Source: Streptomyces cinnamoneus (GTDB lineage: Bacteria > Actinomycetota > Actinomycetes > Streptomycetales > Streptomycetaceae). From it: a stretch of DNA of 64,000 nucleotides. The position numbers were made by a program, and so were the translations under genes. Below, piece by piece: positions 49,993-58,960 of this stretch. The notes under the pieces were generated by a model, which searched no databases, had not been told where the DNA came from, and saw only the letters and a list, made by a program, of their open reading frames with translations. The DNA lies in the NCBI RefSeq assembly GCF_014650495.1, contig NZ_BMVB01000010.1, forward strand, positions 62,001 through 126,000, given 5' to 3'. Each line of letters starts with the position of its first letter. Within the stretch, counting starts at the first letter, position 1.

Positions 49993-52601
49993 CCCTCACG
50001 GCACTGAACCGGCCCGTCGGCGACGCCCCCTCCCGGCACCCGGTGCCGGCGGGGCTGCCGCTGACGGCCGCTCAGTCGGCCATGTGGGACGCCCAGGCCC
50101 GGGGCGCGGCCTGCCCCGCCCTCACCACCGCCGAATACCTCGACATCCGCGGCGACCTGGACCCGGACCTCTTCGCCCAGGCCCTGCACCGCACCGTCGC
50201 CGAGGCCGACGCCCTGCGCGTCCGCCTCGTCGACACCCCCTCCGGCCCCCGGCAGCTGCCCGTCGACGTCGGGGCACCCGGCCACGGCTTCCCCCTGCAC
50301 ACCGCCGACCTGCGCGGCGAACGCGACCCGCAGGCCGCCGCCCTCGCGTGGATGCGCGCGGACCTGGACGTCCCCTTCGACCCGGCCGCCGGGCCGCTGT
50401 TCGCCCACGGCCTCCTGCGCGTCGGCGACCGGCGGTGGCTGTGGTACCACCGCGTCCACCACGCCGTCCTCGACGGCTACGGCCACTCCCTCGTCGCCCG
50501 GCGCGTCGCCGACGTCCACACCGCGCTGGCCGCCGGACGCGAGCCGGCCCCGAGCCCCTTCGGGCGGCTCGCCGCCCTCGTCGAGGAGGACACCGCCTAC
50601 CGCGCCTCCACCGCCTACGAGCGCGACCGCGACCACTGGCTCCGCCACCTCGCCGGCCGCCCCGCCGCCCCCACCCTCGCCGCACGCACCGCCCCGCCCT
50701 CGCCCACGACGCTGCGCCACTCCGCACACCTCGACCCCGCCGCGAGCGCCCGGCTGCGCGAGCTGGCCGCCTCCGTCCGCGCCACCTGGCCCGACGTCCT
50801 CCTCGCCGCGCAGGCCCTCTACCTCGCCCGCGCCACCCGCAGCGAGGAGGTCGTCCTCGGCCTGCCCATGATGGGCCGCATGGGCTCGGTCGCCCTGCGG
50901 GTCCCCGGCATGGTCATGAACGTCCTGCCGCTGCGCTTCACCGTCCCCGCCGACGCCACCTTCGCCGAGCTCACCCGCCAGGCCGACCTCGGCGTGCGCG
51001 CCGCCCGCCGCCACCGGCGCTACCCCTTCGCGGACCTGCGCCGCGACCTCGGCGTCCGGGCCGGCGACCACGGCCCCGCCGGCCCGCCCGTCGGCCCGCA
51101 CGTCAACGTGATGCCCTTCGACTACGGGCTCACCTTCGCCGGAGCCCCCTCCGAGGCGCACAACCTCGCCGCAGGCCCCGTCGACGACCTCAGCGTCAAC
51201 GTCTACGACCGCGCCGACGGCTCCGGCCTGCGCATCGACTTCGACGCCAACCCCGCCCGGTACGACGCCGCCGAGGTCGCCGCCCATCAGCGGCGCTTCC
51301 TCCACCTGCTCACCCGCCTCGCCGACGGCGACCCCCACCGCCCGCTGTCGCAGCTCCCCCTCGCCACGGACGAGGAACGCGAGCGGGTGCTGGAGGAGTT
51401 CAACGACACTGCGGTCGCCCTGCCCCCGACCACCCTCGTGGGCCCCGTCGAAGCCCGGGCCGCCCGGACCCCGCACGCCACCGCCCTGATCACCGCCGAC
51501 GGACGGCAACTGACGTACGGCGGGCTCAACGCGCGGGCCAACCGCCTGGCCCGCCACCTGACCGGCCTGGGCCTGCGCCCCGGCACCCGGGCGGCCGTGG
51601 CCCTGCCGCCCTCCACGGACCTGGTCGTCGCCTTGCTGGCCGTGCTCAAGACCGGCGCGGCCTACGTCCCTGCGGCCCCCGCCCACCCCGTATCCGGCCC
51701 GCACGACGCCGCCCCCGTGTGCGTCCTGACGGACACGGCCACGCGCGCGGCCCTGCCGGACGCCGCGCCCCCCGCCGTCGTCCTCGACGACCCGCGGCTG
51801 ACGGACGCCCTCGCCCGGCAACTGCCCACCGACCCGGGCCGCGCCCTGACCCCCCAGGACCCGGCGTACGTCCTGCAGGGCGTCGTCGTCCCCCACTCCG
51901 CCGCCGACAACCGGCTGCGCTGGCTGCAGGACGCGTACCCGCTGGAGCCCGGGGACCGGGTGCTGACCGGCGCAGGCCCCGGCCTGTCGGCGTGCGAGGT
52001 GCTCTGGCCGCTGCGCGAGGGCGCCACCCTCGTCCTCGCCGCACCCGGCGCCCACCAGGACCCGGCAAAGACGGCACGGGCGATCCGCGAACACGCCGTC
52101 ACCACGGCCCACTTCGCACCGTCCGCGCTCGCCCTCTTCCTCGACGGGCCGGAGGCGGCCGGTTGCACGGGGCTGCGCCGCGTCCTGTGCAGTGGCGACG
52201 TCCTGCCGCACGAGCCGGTGCACCGCTTCCACCGCGCGCTGCCGGACACCGCGCTGCACCACCACTACGGCCCCGCCGAAGCCGCCGGCGTCGCCCACCA
52301 CCGGTGCGCACCCGCCGCGCCCGGCACGCCCGTCCCCCTCGGCCGGCCCGTCTGGAACACCCGGTTCTACGTCCTCGACGCGGCACGGCAGCCCTGCCCG
52401 CCCGGCACGACCGGCGAGCTGTACGTCGCCGGTGCCCAGCTCGCGACCAACTGCCCGCAGCCGGAGGCCGAGCGTTTCTCCGACGACCCGTTCGGGCCGC
52501 CCGGCAGCCGCATGTACCGCACGGGCGACCTCGCCCGGTGGCGGGAGGACGGCGAGCTCGAACACCGGGGCCGCACCGGCGACCACCCCCTCGCCCCCTG
52601 A
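49989..52601 (+). CDS. Nonribosomal peptide synthetase, C domain plus degenerate and truncated A domain
   Basis: 870 residues. Condensation domain about 20-455 with intact H-H-A-V-L-D-G (His157, His158, Asp162). Adenylation domain from about 465: A2 (L-K-T-G-A-A-Y-V-P), A5-like H-H-H-Y-G-P-A-E, A7 Y-R-T-G-D-L-A-R-W and the start of A8 are visible. The A3 phosphate loop is missing: Y-V-L runs straight into Q-G-V-V-V-P-H-S, an in-frame loss of about ten residues. The protein stops in A8 (H-R-G-R-T-G-D-H), so A9, A10 and any carrier or thioesterase domain are absent. The C domain may still condense DHB; the A domain is predicted inactive. A hairpin follows directly. Confidence 0.9.
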   Translation: MTLTALNRPVGDAPSRHPVPAGLPLTAAQSAMWDAQARGAACPALTTAEYLDIRGDLDPDLFAQALHRTVAEADALRVRLVDTPSGPRQLPVDVGAPGHGFPLHTADLRGERDPQAAALAWMRADLDVPFDPAAGPLFAHGLLRVGDRRWLWYHRVHHAVLDGYGHSLVARRVADVHTALAAGREPAPSPFGRLAALVEEDTAYRASTAYERDRDHWLRHLAGRPAAPTLAARTAPPSPTTLRHSAHLDPAASARLRELAASVRATWPDVLLAAQALYLARATRSEEVVLGLPMMGRMGSVALRVPGMVMNVLPLRFTVPADATFAELTRQADLGVRAARRHRRYPFADLRRDLGVRAGDHGPAGPPVGPHVNVMPFDYGLTFAGAPSEAHNLAAGPVDDLSVNVYDRADGSGLRIDFDANPARYDAAEVAAHQRRFLHLLTRLADGDPHRPLSQLPLATDEERERVLEEFNDTAVALPPTTLVGPVEARAARTPHATALITADGRQLTYGGLNARANRLARHLTGLGLRPGTRAAVALPPSTDLVVALLAVLKTGAAYVPAAPAHPVSGPHDAAPVCVLTDTATRAALPDAAPPAVVLDDPRLTDALARQLPTDPGRALTPQDPAYVLQGVVVPHSAADNRLRWLQDAYPLEPGDRVLTGAGPGLSACEVLWPLREGATLVLAAPGAHQDPAKTARAIREHAVTTAHFAPSALALFLDGPEAAGCTGLRRVLCSGDVLPHEPVHRFHRALPDTALHHHYGPAEAAGVAHHRCAPAAPGTPVPLGRPVWNTRFYVLDAARQPCPPGTTGELYVAGAQLATNCPQPEAERFSDDPFGPPGSRMYRTGDLARWREDGELEHRGRTGDHPLAP

Positions 52602-52603
52602 CT

Positions 52604-52635
52604 CCGGCCTCGGCGGATGCCGCCGCCGAGGCCGG
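52604..52635 (+). terminator. Hairpin terminator after the dhb operon
   Basis: CCGGCCTCGGCGG (52604-52616) and CCGCCGAGGCCGG (52623-52635), 13-bp perfect stem, six-base loop, two bases after the NRPS stop. It also lies 30 bp beyond the convergent HAD gene, so it can serve both. Confidence 0.8.
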
Positions 52636-52665
52636 TCCTGCGGCACAGCCGGAGAGGGGGGGCGG

Positions 52666-53472
52666 TCACGCAGCCCCCGCCAGCAGGCCCGGCACGTCCG
52701 CGATCGAGTCGACCGTATGGGCCGCGCCCTTGGCCAGGCCCGCGGCGGCCTGCGCGGCGTACTTGCCGGTGCGCACCTGGATCGTGGTCGCCCCGATGCT
52801 GTTGCCGCCCGCGCTGTCCGTCGTGGCGTCGTCGCCGACGACCGCCGTCTGCCCGGGGGCGAAGCCCGTCGACGTGGCGGCCAGCCCGAAGTACTCGCTG
52901 GAGGGCTTGCCCAGCAGCCGGGCGGTGCGGCCCGTGCCGTACTCCAGGGCCGCGACGATGGCGCCGGTGTCGATGAACTCCTCGCCCTGCGGGGTGCGGT
53001 AGAGCGCCCCGCGCTGCAACGCGATCAGCTCCGCCCCCGCCCGCACCGCGCGGAACGCGCGGTTCAGCAGCGGGTAGTCGAGCACGTCCTGACAGTCGCC
53101 CACGACCACGTGCGTGGGGCCCGACTCCTGCTCGGGCTGCGCGGCGGCCAGGGACTGCCGGAGCTCGTCCGACATCAGCGACAGGACGCATGCCGAGGGG
53201 AAGCCCTCCAGCAGCGTGCGCGCGGCCACCACCGGGGTGAACAACTCCTCCCGGTCCACCTCCAGGCCGCAGGCCGACAGGCTCTCCAGCGTCGCCTCGA
53301 CCGTCTTGGACTCGGTGTTGGTGAGGAAACGCAGCGCATATCCACGGTCACGCAGGAGATTGACCGCCTCCCGCGCCCCTTCAATGGCGATACCGTGGTC
53401 GAAGATGGTCCCATTGATGTCGATCAACAGTGCCCGGACCGTCGGGTCCGATTCCCTGACCTGAGAATTCAC
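52666..53472 (-). CDS. HAD-IIA family hydrolase (LHPP-like phosphatase)
   Basis: 268-residue cytoplasmic phosphatase. HAD motif I is D-I-N-G-T (Asp-x-Asn-Gly-Thr, where Asp-x-Asp is commoner), motif II T-N-T-E-S, and motif III/IV G-K-P-S-S-E-Y-F and V-G-D-D-A-T-T-D. The closest recognised type is the LHPP/phospholysine-phosphohistidine pyrophosphate phosphatase group. GTG at 53472 with GGGAG six bases upstream. Divergent from the AlaDH-like gene across 151 bp. Confidence 0.85.
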   Translation of the reverse strand: MNSQVRESDPTVRALLIDINGTIFDHGIAIEGAREAVNLLRDRGYALRFLTNTESKTVEATLESLSACGLEVDREELFTPVVAARTLLEGFPSACVLSLMSDELRQSLAAAQPEQESGPTHVVVGDCQDVLDYPLLNRAFRAVRAGAELIALQRGALYRTPQGEEFIDTGAIVAALEYGTGRTARLLGKPSSEYFGLAATSTGFAPGQTAVVGDDATTDSAGGNSIGATTIQVRTGKYAAQAAAGLAKGAAHTVDSIADVPGLLAGAA

Positions 53473-53623
53473 GGCCGTCTCCCGTCCGTCGGGGCGAAGG
53501 GGGATGGAGATCGGTAAACGATCGTACCCCGGCGGGCGGAAGCCCACGAGCCCTGCCATCATGAGAGCGGCCGGTCTCCTTTCGGGCCGGGCCGTGTGCG
53601 TGCCGCACGGAAGGAGCCTCCGT

Positions 53624-55081
53624 ATGACTGCAGGCTTTGATCCGGTAAGGGCCGGCCGGCCGTTCAGGCGTATCGGGCTCGCGGCGGAACATAAATCCCC
53701 GGAGAATCCGCACGGCAGTGAAGTCCGCGTCGCGCTGACCCCGGGCGGCGTGGAATCGCTGGTCAGGCACGGTTGCGCGGTCGCCGTCGAACGCGGTGCG
53801 GGCATTGCGATGGGGTACTGCGACGCCTCCTACCTGGCGGCCGGCGCCGCCATCCAGTCGCGCGGAGACCTCTACCGGGGAAAAGACCTCGTCATCAAAC
53901 TCAAAGGTCCCGCCCATCATGACCTTGCGCGGATGGACCCCGGTTCGAGCCTGCTCTGCATGGCCCATGTGCAGTCCATACCGAAAAGAATCGCCGTCGC
54001 CGACGCACGCGCGGTGAACCTCATCGCGATGGAACTCATCAAGGAGAGCCCCGAACTCCTCACGGATTCCTACATTCGCAGCCGGCTCGCCATGGAGAAG
54101 ATATTCGCCGGCCTCGCCGGGAATTCTTCACCTCATGTACCCGAAGCCTGCTCGGTCGCCTTCGTCGGATTCTCCGCGGACGCCTTCGGGGCGGTCCAGT
54201 ACGCCGCCCGGTGCTGCCCCCGCTCCCTGCAGGTGCTGCAGGGGCACCCCCCGGGAAGGGGCGCGAGCGGCGGCCACGGCTCCTGCCGCCACCCCGGGCA
54301 CGACCCCGGGCTCCTGACCGTCGCCGTCGACGAACTGGCGGAGATCGCCGCCGGCATCCCGCCCCCGCACATCGACGAGCACCGGGCCGGGCAGACCCTG
54401 AAGGCGTTCGGCAAGCGAAGGATCCAGTGCCTGCACGAGACCGGGCGGGCCGGGGCCCTCTTCGGCATCGACCTCGCGCTCGCGCGCAACCGGCACCTCC
54501 ACGGCCCGGCCTGCCTCCGCACCGCCATCCTCGGCTACGGCAACGTCGCCTTCGGCGCCCTCGACGAGTGCCTGCGGCACGGCGTCCCCACCGTCGACAT
54601 CCTCACCAAGCGCGCCACGGAACGGCCCCAGGTGCAGCGCTACCTGCACAACAGCGACCTCATCATCAACGGCGTCGAACAACCCCCGCAGTGCCGGGGC
54701 AGGTCCTACATCATCACCGATGACGACCTGCGGACCGTGCTGCGCCCCGGCACCGTCGTCGTCGACCTCGTGGGCGGCTGCGCCACCAACCGCACCGCCG
54801 TCGAGCCCATCGTCGAGTGCACGCACCCCGCGGACCCGTACACCGTCCGCAACGGCGTCTGCCTGGCCTCGGTCTGGGGCTGGCCCCTCATGGGATTCCA
54901 GAAGGAATCCGTCGAGTGCTACAGCCGGCAGATCGTGCAGGTCCTGCTCCACGACGAGCAGTTGATCAACGGGCTGGGCGCCGCGCCCCCCGGCATCCTG
55001 CAGGCCCTCGTCGCCGGGCCCGTGCTGGGCCGCAGGCCCTCTTCCCAGCGGATGGCACTCAGTGCCACACTCGGAGGATGA
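53624..55081 (+). CDS. Alanine dehydrogenase/PNT-like oxidoreductase, unassigned substrate
   Basis: 485 residues. N-terminal AlaDH_PNT-N domain (R-I-G-L-A-A-E-H-K-S-P-E ... E-V-R-V-A-L-T-P-G-G, about 16-140). There are two possible dinucleotide sites: a degenerate F-V-G-F-S-A-D-A-F-G near 180 and a good I-L-G-Y-G-N-V-A-F-G near 306. A low-complexity His/Gly stretch lies near 208-225. The family reduces imino acids or moves hydride between NAD(P); alanine dehydrogenases are about 370 residues, so this is long. The first half is visibly less GC-rich than the second. AAGGAG seven bases before the ATG. Coupled to the CoA transferase by ATGA. Confidence 0.75.
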   Translation: MTAGFDPVRAGRPFRRIGLAAEHKSPENPHGSEVRVALTPGGVESLVRHGCAVAVERGAGIAMGYCDASYLAAGAAIQSRGDLYRGKDLVIKLKGPAHHDLARMDPGSSLLCMAHVQSIPKRIAVADARAVNLIAMELIKESPELLTDSYIRSRLAMEKIFAGLAGNSSPHVPEACSVAFVGFSADAFGAVQYAARCCPRSLQVLQGHPPGRGASGGHGSCRHPGHDPGLLTVAVDELAEIAAGIPPPHIDEHRAGQTLKAFGKRRIQCLHETGRAGALFGIDLALARNRHLHGPACLRTAILGYGNVAFGALDECLRHGVPTVDILTKRATERPQVQRYLHNSDLIINGVEQPPQCRGRSYIITDDDLRTVLRPGTVVVDLVGGCATNRTAVEPIVECTHPADPYTVRNGVCLASVWGWPLMGFQKESVECYSRQIVQVLLHDEQLINGLGAAPPGILQALVAGPVLGRRPSSQRMALSATLGG

Positions 55082-56502
55082 TCAAGCGAGCCACCGAGGC
55101 CACGGACCACGTCTGGGCACTGCTGGGCGGTGATCCCGTGCTGACGGCCGCCGTCGAGTACCGCGGTCCGGGCGGCACGCTCCAAGCCCGGCTGCCCGTC
55201 CGGGAGATGGCGCGCTCGACCGTCGCCGTCTGCGCGCTGGCGGCCGCCGAGCTCGCGACGGCCCGGCGCGGAGGGGGAACGCCGCCGGCCGTGCGCGTCG
55301 ACGACGCGGCCGTCGCGACCGCGTTCGTCAGCGAACGCCACCTGCGGCTCGACGGGCGGGCGGCCACCGTGTTCGCGCCGCTGTCGCGGTTCTGGCGCAC
55401 CGCGGACGGGTGGCTGCGCACCCACGCCAACTACCCGCACCACCGCGAGCGGTTGCTCGCCGGGCTCAACGTGCCGGAGCAGCCGGATACGGCGGGCGAC
55501 GACGTCCTCGCCGCGCGCGTCGCCGCCCGGCTCGCCGCCTGCCGGGCGGCCGAGGCGGAGGAGGCCGTCCACGCCGCCGGCGGGCTCGCCGTCGCGGTGC
55601 GCACCCCGCACGAGTGGGCCGTCCATCCGCAGGGCGCCGCCGTCGCGCAGCGGCCGCTGCTCAGCCTGGAGCGGATCGCGCCCGGGCCCGTCCGGGCGCT
55701 GACCGGCGGGCCGGCCGGGCTGCCCGCCGCGGGGCTGCGCGTCCTCGACCTGACCCGCGTCATCGCCGGGCCCGTCGCCACCCGGACGCTCGCGCTGCTC
55801 GGTGCGCAGGTCCTGCGCGTCGACCCGCCGTTCCTGCCGGAGGGCCAGGACGCCCACAACGACACGGGGTTCGGCAAGCGGTCCACCGCGCTCGACCTCC
55901 GGCGGGCGAGCGACCGGGCCGCCTTCGACGCGCTGCTCGACACCGCCGACGTCGTCGTCACCGGCTACCGGCCCGGCGCGCTCGACCGGCACGGCCTGTC
56001 GCCGCAGGCCCTGGCCGAGCGGCGGCCCGGACTGGTCATCGGGCAGCTGAGCGCCTGGGGCACCTACGGGCCGTGGGGCGCGCGGCGCGGCTTCGACAGC
56101 CTGGTGCAGGCCGCCTGCGGCATCGCCGCCGCCGAGGCCGGGGCCGACAGCCTGCCCGGGGTGCTGCCCGCCCAGGCCCTCGACCACGGCACCGGCTACC
56201 TGCTGGCCGCCGCCGTGCTGCGCGCCGTCACCGCACAGCGGACCGCGGGAGGCACGCACCTGGCGCGGCTCGCCCTCGCGCAGACGGCGGCCTGGCTGGC
56301 GCGGGACGTGGGCCGGGACGCAGACCCCGACTCCGGTGCGCACGAGGCCGCCCCGCGGCTGGCCGAGCGCACCGGGGAGCTCGGGCGCTTCCGGTACGCG
56401 CTCCCGCCCGTCTCCTTCGAGGGGTCGCCGGACGACTGGACGCGGCCGCCCGGGCGGCTGGGGGCGGACGCACCGCGCTGGACCGGGGCCGGCGCCGCAT
56501 GA
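55078..56502 (+). CDS. CaiB/BaiF family CoA transferase
   Basis: 474-residue family III CoA-transferase-like protein. The typical core L-D-L-T-R-V-I-A-G-P-V-A-T-R-T-L-A begins near 223, and the Asp of the R-R-G-F-D-S-L-V-Q-A block corresponds to the catalytic aspartate. The first about 210 residues form a divergent half-domain without that signature. Acyl donor and acceptor unknown. Translationally coupled to the AlaDH-like gene, so the two likely act in one pathway. Confidence 0.85.
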   Translation: MIKRATEATDHVWALLGGDPVLTAAVEYRGPGGTLQARLPVREMARSTVAVCALAAAELATARRGGGTPPAVRVDDAAVATAFVSERHLRLDGRAATVFAPLSRFWRTADGWLRTHANYPHHRERLLAGLNVPEQPDTAGDDVLAARVAARLAACRAAEAEEAVHAAGGLAVAVRTPHEWAVHPQGAAVAQRPLLSLERIAPGPVRALTGGPAGLPAAGLRVLDLTRVIAGPVATRTLALLGAQVLRVDPPFLPEGQDAHNDTGFGKRSTALDLRRASDRAAFDALLDTADVVVTGYRPGALDRHGLSPQALAERRPGLVIGQLSAWGTYGPWGARRGFDSLVQAACGIAAAEAGADSLPGVLPAQALDHGTGYLLAAAVLRAVTAQRTAGGTHLARLALAQTAAWLARDVGRDADPDSGAHEAAPRLAERTGELGRFRYALPPVSFEGSPDDWTRPPGRLGADAPRWTGAGAA

Positions 56503-56677
56503 GCGGCGGTGCGGGCGGCCGGTCAGGGCGTTCCTGAGGGTCGCCGCACAGCCCGCTCAACGCCCCTGCCGGGGCCCGTTCCACCCCCGCCCGCCTGCGG
56601 GTTTCCCGGCGGGCGGGCCGGGGAGAGTCATCGAGGCGCCGCGCAGGGCGGCCCGTTCGAGAAGCCGAGGTTCTTTC

Positions 56678-58546
56678 GTGGCCACGACCATCCGCCGAGC
56701 CGTCCTCACGTTGCCCGCAGCGTCGCTCGGTCCCGAGAATCCCCTGCCGCCGCTGGCCGCGCCGCGTGACGTGCACGCCGGCGTCCGGCACGCGGACCTG
56801 CCGGACGACATGGCCCGGCAGATGCGCTACGCGCCGCTCCGCTCGCTGCTGCCCGTGCGGCGCCGGGACGACTACGGGCGCGAGCGGGTGCCGGCCGACG
56901 TCGACGCCGTCGTGCTGGAGAACGACCGGTTGCGGGTCACCGTCCTTCCCTCGCTCGGCGGGCGGGTGCACTCGCTGGTCCACAAGCCGACCGGCCGCTC
57001 GCTCGTCTACAGCAACCCCGTTCTCCAGCCCGCCGGTTTCGCCCTCAACGGCGCCTGGTTCTCCGGCGGCATCGAGTGGAACACCGGCGCCACCGGCCAC
57101 GGCGCCCTGTCCGTCGCGCCGTTGCACGCCGCCCGGGTGCCGGCCCCCGACGGCGGCGACATGCTCCGCCTGTGGGAGTGGGAACGGCTGCGCGACCTGC
57201 CCTTCCAGGTCGACCTGTGGCTGCCCGACGGCTCCGACTTCCTGTACGCGGGCATCCGGGTGCGCAACCCCCACGACCGGCCCGCGCCCGTCTACTGGTG
57301 GTCCAACACCGCCGTGCCCGAAGGCCCGCGCACCCGCGTCCTGGCCCCCGCCGACGCCGCCTGGCACTTCGGATACGAGCGTTCCCTGCGGCGCGTCCCG
57401 GTGCCGGAGTGGGACGGCGCCGACCGCACGTACCCGCTCGGCTGCGAGGGCCACGCCGACTACTTCTACGACCTCCCCGACGGCGAGCGGCGCTGGATCG
57501 CCTCGCTGGACGAGGACGGCCACGGACTCGTCCAGACCTCCACCGACCTCCTGCGGGGCCGCAAGCTGTTCCTGTGGGGCACGGGGGAGGCCGGCCGGCG
57601 CTGGCAGGAGTGGCTCACCGAGCCGGGCACGGGCGGCTACGCCGAGATCCAAGCCGGACTCGCCCGCACGCAGCTGGAGCACGTACGGCTGGAGGCCGGC
57701 GGCGAGTTCGCCTGGCTGGAGGCGTACGGGCCGCTGGCCGCCGACCCCGCCGCCGTGCACGGCAGCGACTGGCGGGCCGCGTGCGGTGAGGTCGCCGGGC
57801 GGCTGGAGGCGGCACTGCCCCGGGCCGCCTTCGACGCCGCCCACGCCGCGTGGCGGCTCTACGCCGACCACGAGCCCAAGGATTTCCTGACCACCGGCTC
57901 GGGCTGGGGCGCCCTCGAAGTCGAACGCGGCGGGCTCTCCCTGCCCGGGACACCCTTTCCCGCGACGACGCTCGGCGAGGAACAGCAGCCCTGGCTGGGG
58001 CTGTTGCGCACCGGGTCCCTGGGCGAGGAGGGGACGGAGCCCGGCCCCTCGCTCGTCTCCCCGCGCTGGCGCGAGCTGCTGGAGACCGCCCCGCCCGGCC
58101 CCCACGCCGCCTACCACCTGGGCGTCGCCCAATGGCACGCCGGCGACCGCTCCCAGGCCGTCCGCAGCTGGGAGTGCGCCCTGCGCTCGGGCATGACCTG
58201 GCCGGCGCTGCGCGCCCTGGCCGCCGCCGACGCGGAGACCGGCCACCCGGAGCGGGCCGCCGAGCGGTACGCGCGCGCCGTGGAGGAGGCCCGCGGCGCC
58301 TCCCGGCCGGCCAGGGCCGCGCTGGCCCGCGAGGCGATCACCGCGCTGCTGGCGGCCGGGCGCGCGGACGACGCGGCCGCCGTCCTGGAGGGCCTGCACC
58401 CCGCGACCCGGCGGCAGGGCCGCTTCCGGCTCCTGCAGGCCCGCATCCTGCAGGCGCAGGGACGGGACGCCGCGGCGAGGGCCCTGTTCGACGAGGGCTT
58501 CGAGGTGCCCGACCTGTGCGAGGGAGAGACCCTGCCCCGGCCGTGA
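56678..58546 (+). CDS. DUF5107-type protein with C-terminal TPR repeats
   Basis: 622 residues. Residues about 60-345 form a beta-rich DUF5107 domain resembling galactose-mutarotase-like sugar-binding folds (L-P-S-L-G-G-R-V-H-S-L, F-S-G-G-I-E-W-N). The C-terminal about 190 residues are helical TPR-type repeats (A-Y-H-L-G-V-A-Q-W-H-A-G-D and A-E-R-Y-A-R-A-V-E-E-A). GTG start with GAGG seven bases upstream; no signal peptide. Probably acts on a carbohydrate; no catalytic residue can be named. The 175 bp upstream show no gene. Confidence 0.78.
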   Translation: MATTIRRAVLTLPAASLGPENPLPPLAAPRDVHAGVRHADLPDDMARQMRYAPLRSLLPVRRRDDYGRERVPADVDAVVLENDRLRVTVLPSLGGRVHSLVHKPTGRSLVYSNPVLQPAGFALNGAWFSGGIEWNTGATGHGALSVAPLHAARVPAPDGGDMLRLWEWERLRDLPFQVDLWLPDGSDFLYAGIRVRNPHDRPAPVYWWSNTAVPEGPRTRVLAPADAAWHFGYERSLRRVPVPEWDGADRTYPLGCEGHADYFYDLPDGERRWIASLDEDGHGLVQTSTDLLRGRKLFLWGTGEAGRRWQEWLTEPGTGGYAEIQAGLARTQLEHVRLEAGGEFAWLEAYGPLAADPAAVHGSDWRAACGEVAGRLEAALPRAAFDAAHAAWRLYADHEPKDFLTTGSGWGALEVERGGLSLPGTPFPATTLGEEQQPWLGLLRTGSLGEEGTEPGPSLVSPRWRELLETAPPGPHAAYHLGVAQWHAGDRSQAVRSWECALRSGMTWPALRALAAADAETGHPERAAERYARAVEEARGASRPARAALAREAITALLAAGRADDAAAVLEGLHPATRRQGRFRLLQARILQAQGRDAAARALFDEGFEVPDLCEGETLPRP

Positions 58547-58551
58547 CCGGT

Positions 58552-58584
58552 GGGCGCCGGACGGGCCGTGCCCGCCCGGCGCCC
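58552..58584. terminator. Bidirectional hairpin between DUF5107 and VOC genes
   Basis: GGGCGCCGG (58552-58560) pairs with CCGGCGCCC (58576-58584); after a two-base mismatch GGGC pairs with GCCC around the loop CGT. It lies 6 bp after the DUF5107 stop and 16 bp beyond the convergent VOC stop. Confidence 0.65.
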
Positions 58585-58599
58585 CTCGGGCCGCCTTGC

Positions 58600-58950
58600 T
58601 CAGGCCGCCTTGCGGTCCACGTACTCGAAGACCGAACCGTCGGGATGGCGGGCCACCAGATTGCGGCCGATCGGCGTCGGGACCGGGCCCGCGATGATGT
58701 CCGCCCCCACCGCCCGGAGGTCGGCCAGGGCCTCGTCCACGTCCGTGACGGCCACCGTCGCCGTGATCTTCCGCAGGATGGAGAGCTCCGCCTCCGGCCC
58801 GCTCATCAGGAAGAAACAGCCGACCGCCGCCACCGACACCCCGCCGCGCCGGAAGCGCAGCGCCTCCTGGCCCGTCAGCCGTTCGTAGACCGCGATCGAC
58901 GCTTCCAGATCCCCTACGCACACCCTCAGCGAAGTCCCCAGAATGTTCAT
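58600..58950 (-). CDS. VOC (glyoxalase/bleomycin-resistance fold) protein
   Basis: 116-residue single-module VOC protein of two beta-alpha-beta-beta-beta units (L-R-V-C-V-G-D-L-E-A-S-I-A-V-Y-E near the start; A-R-H-P-D-G-S-V-F-E-Y near the end, with a conserved metal-type Glu). Possible metal ligands are incomplete, so it may bind rather than catalyse. It follows the methyltransferase gene by 10 bp on the same strand. Confidence 0.82.
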   Translation of the reverse strand: MNILGTSLRVCVGDLEASIAVYERLTGQEALRFRRGGVSVAAVGCFFLMSGPEAELSILRKITATVAVTDVDEALADLRAVGADIIAGPVPTPIGRNLVARHPDGSVFEYVDRKAA

Positions 58951-58960
58951 GCGGGCCAGG

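Noticed and set aside
52602..53472. Continuation of the NRPS after a frameshift
   Set aside because: A hairpin follows at once, and the opposite strand is occupied by a well-formed HAD gene; no A9, A10 or carrier motifs occur in any plus frame.
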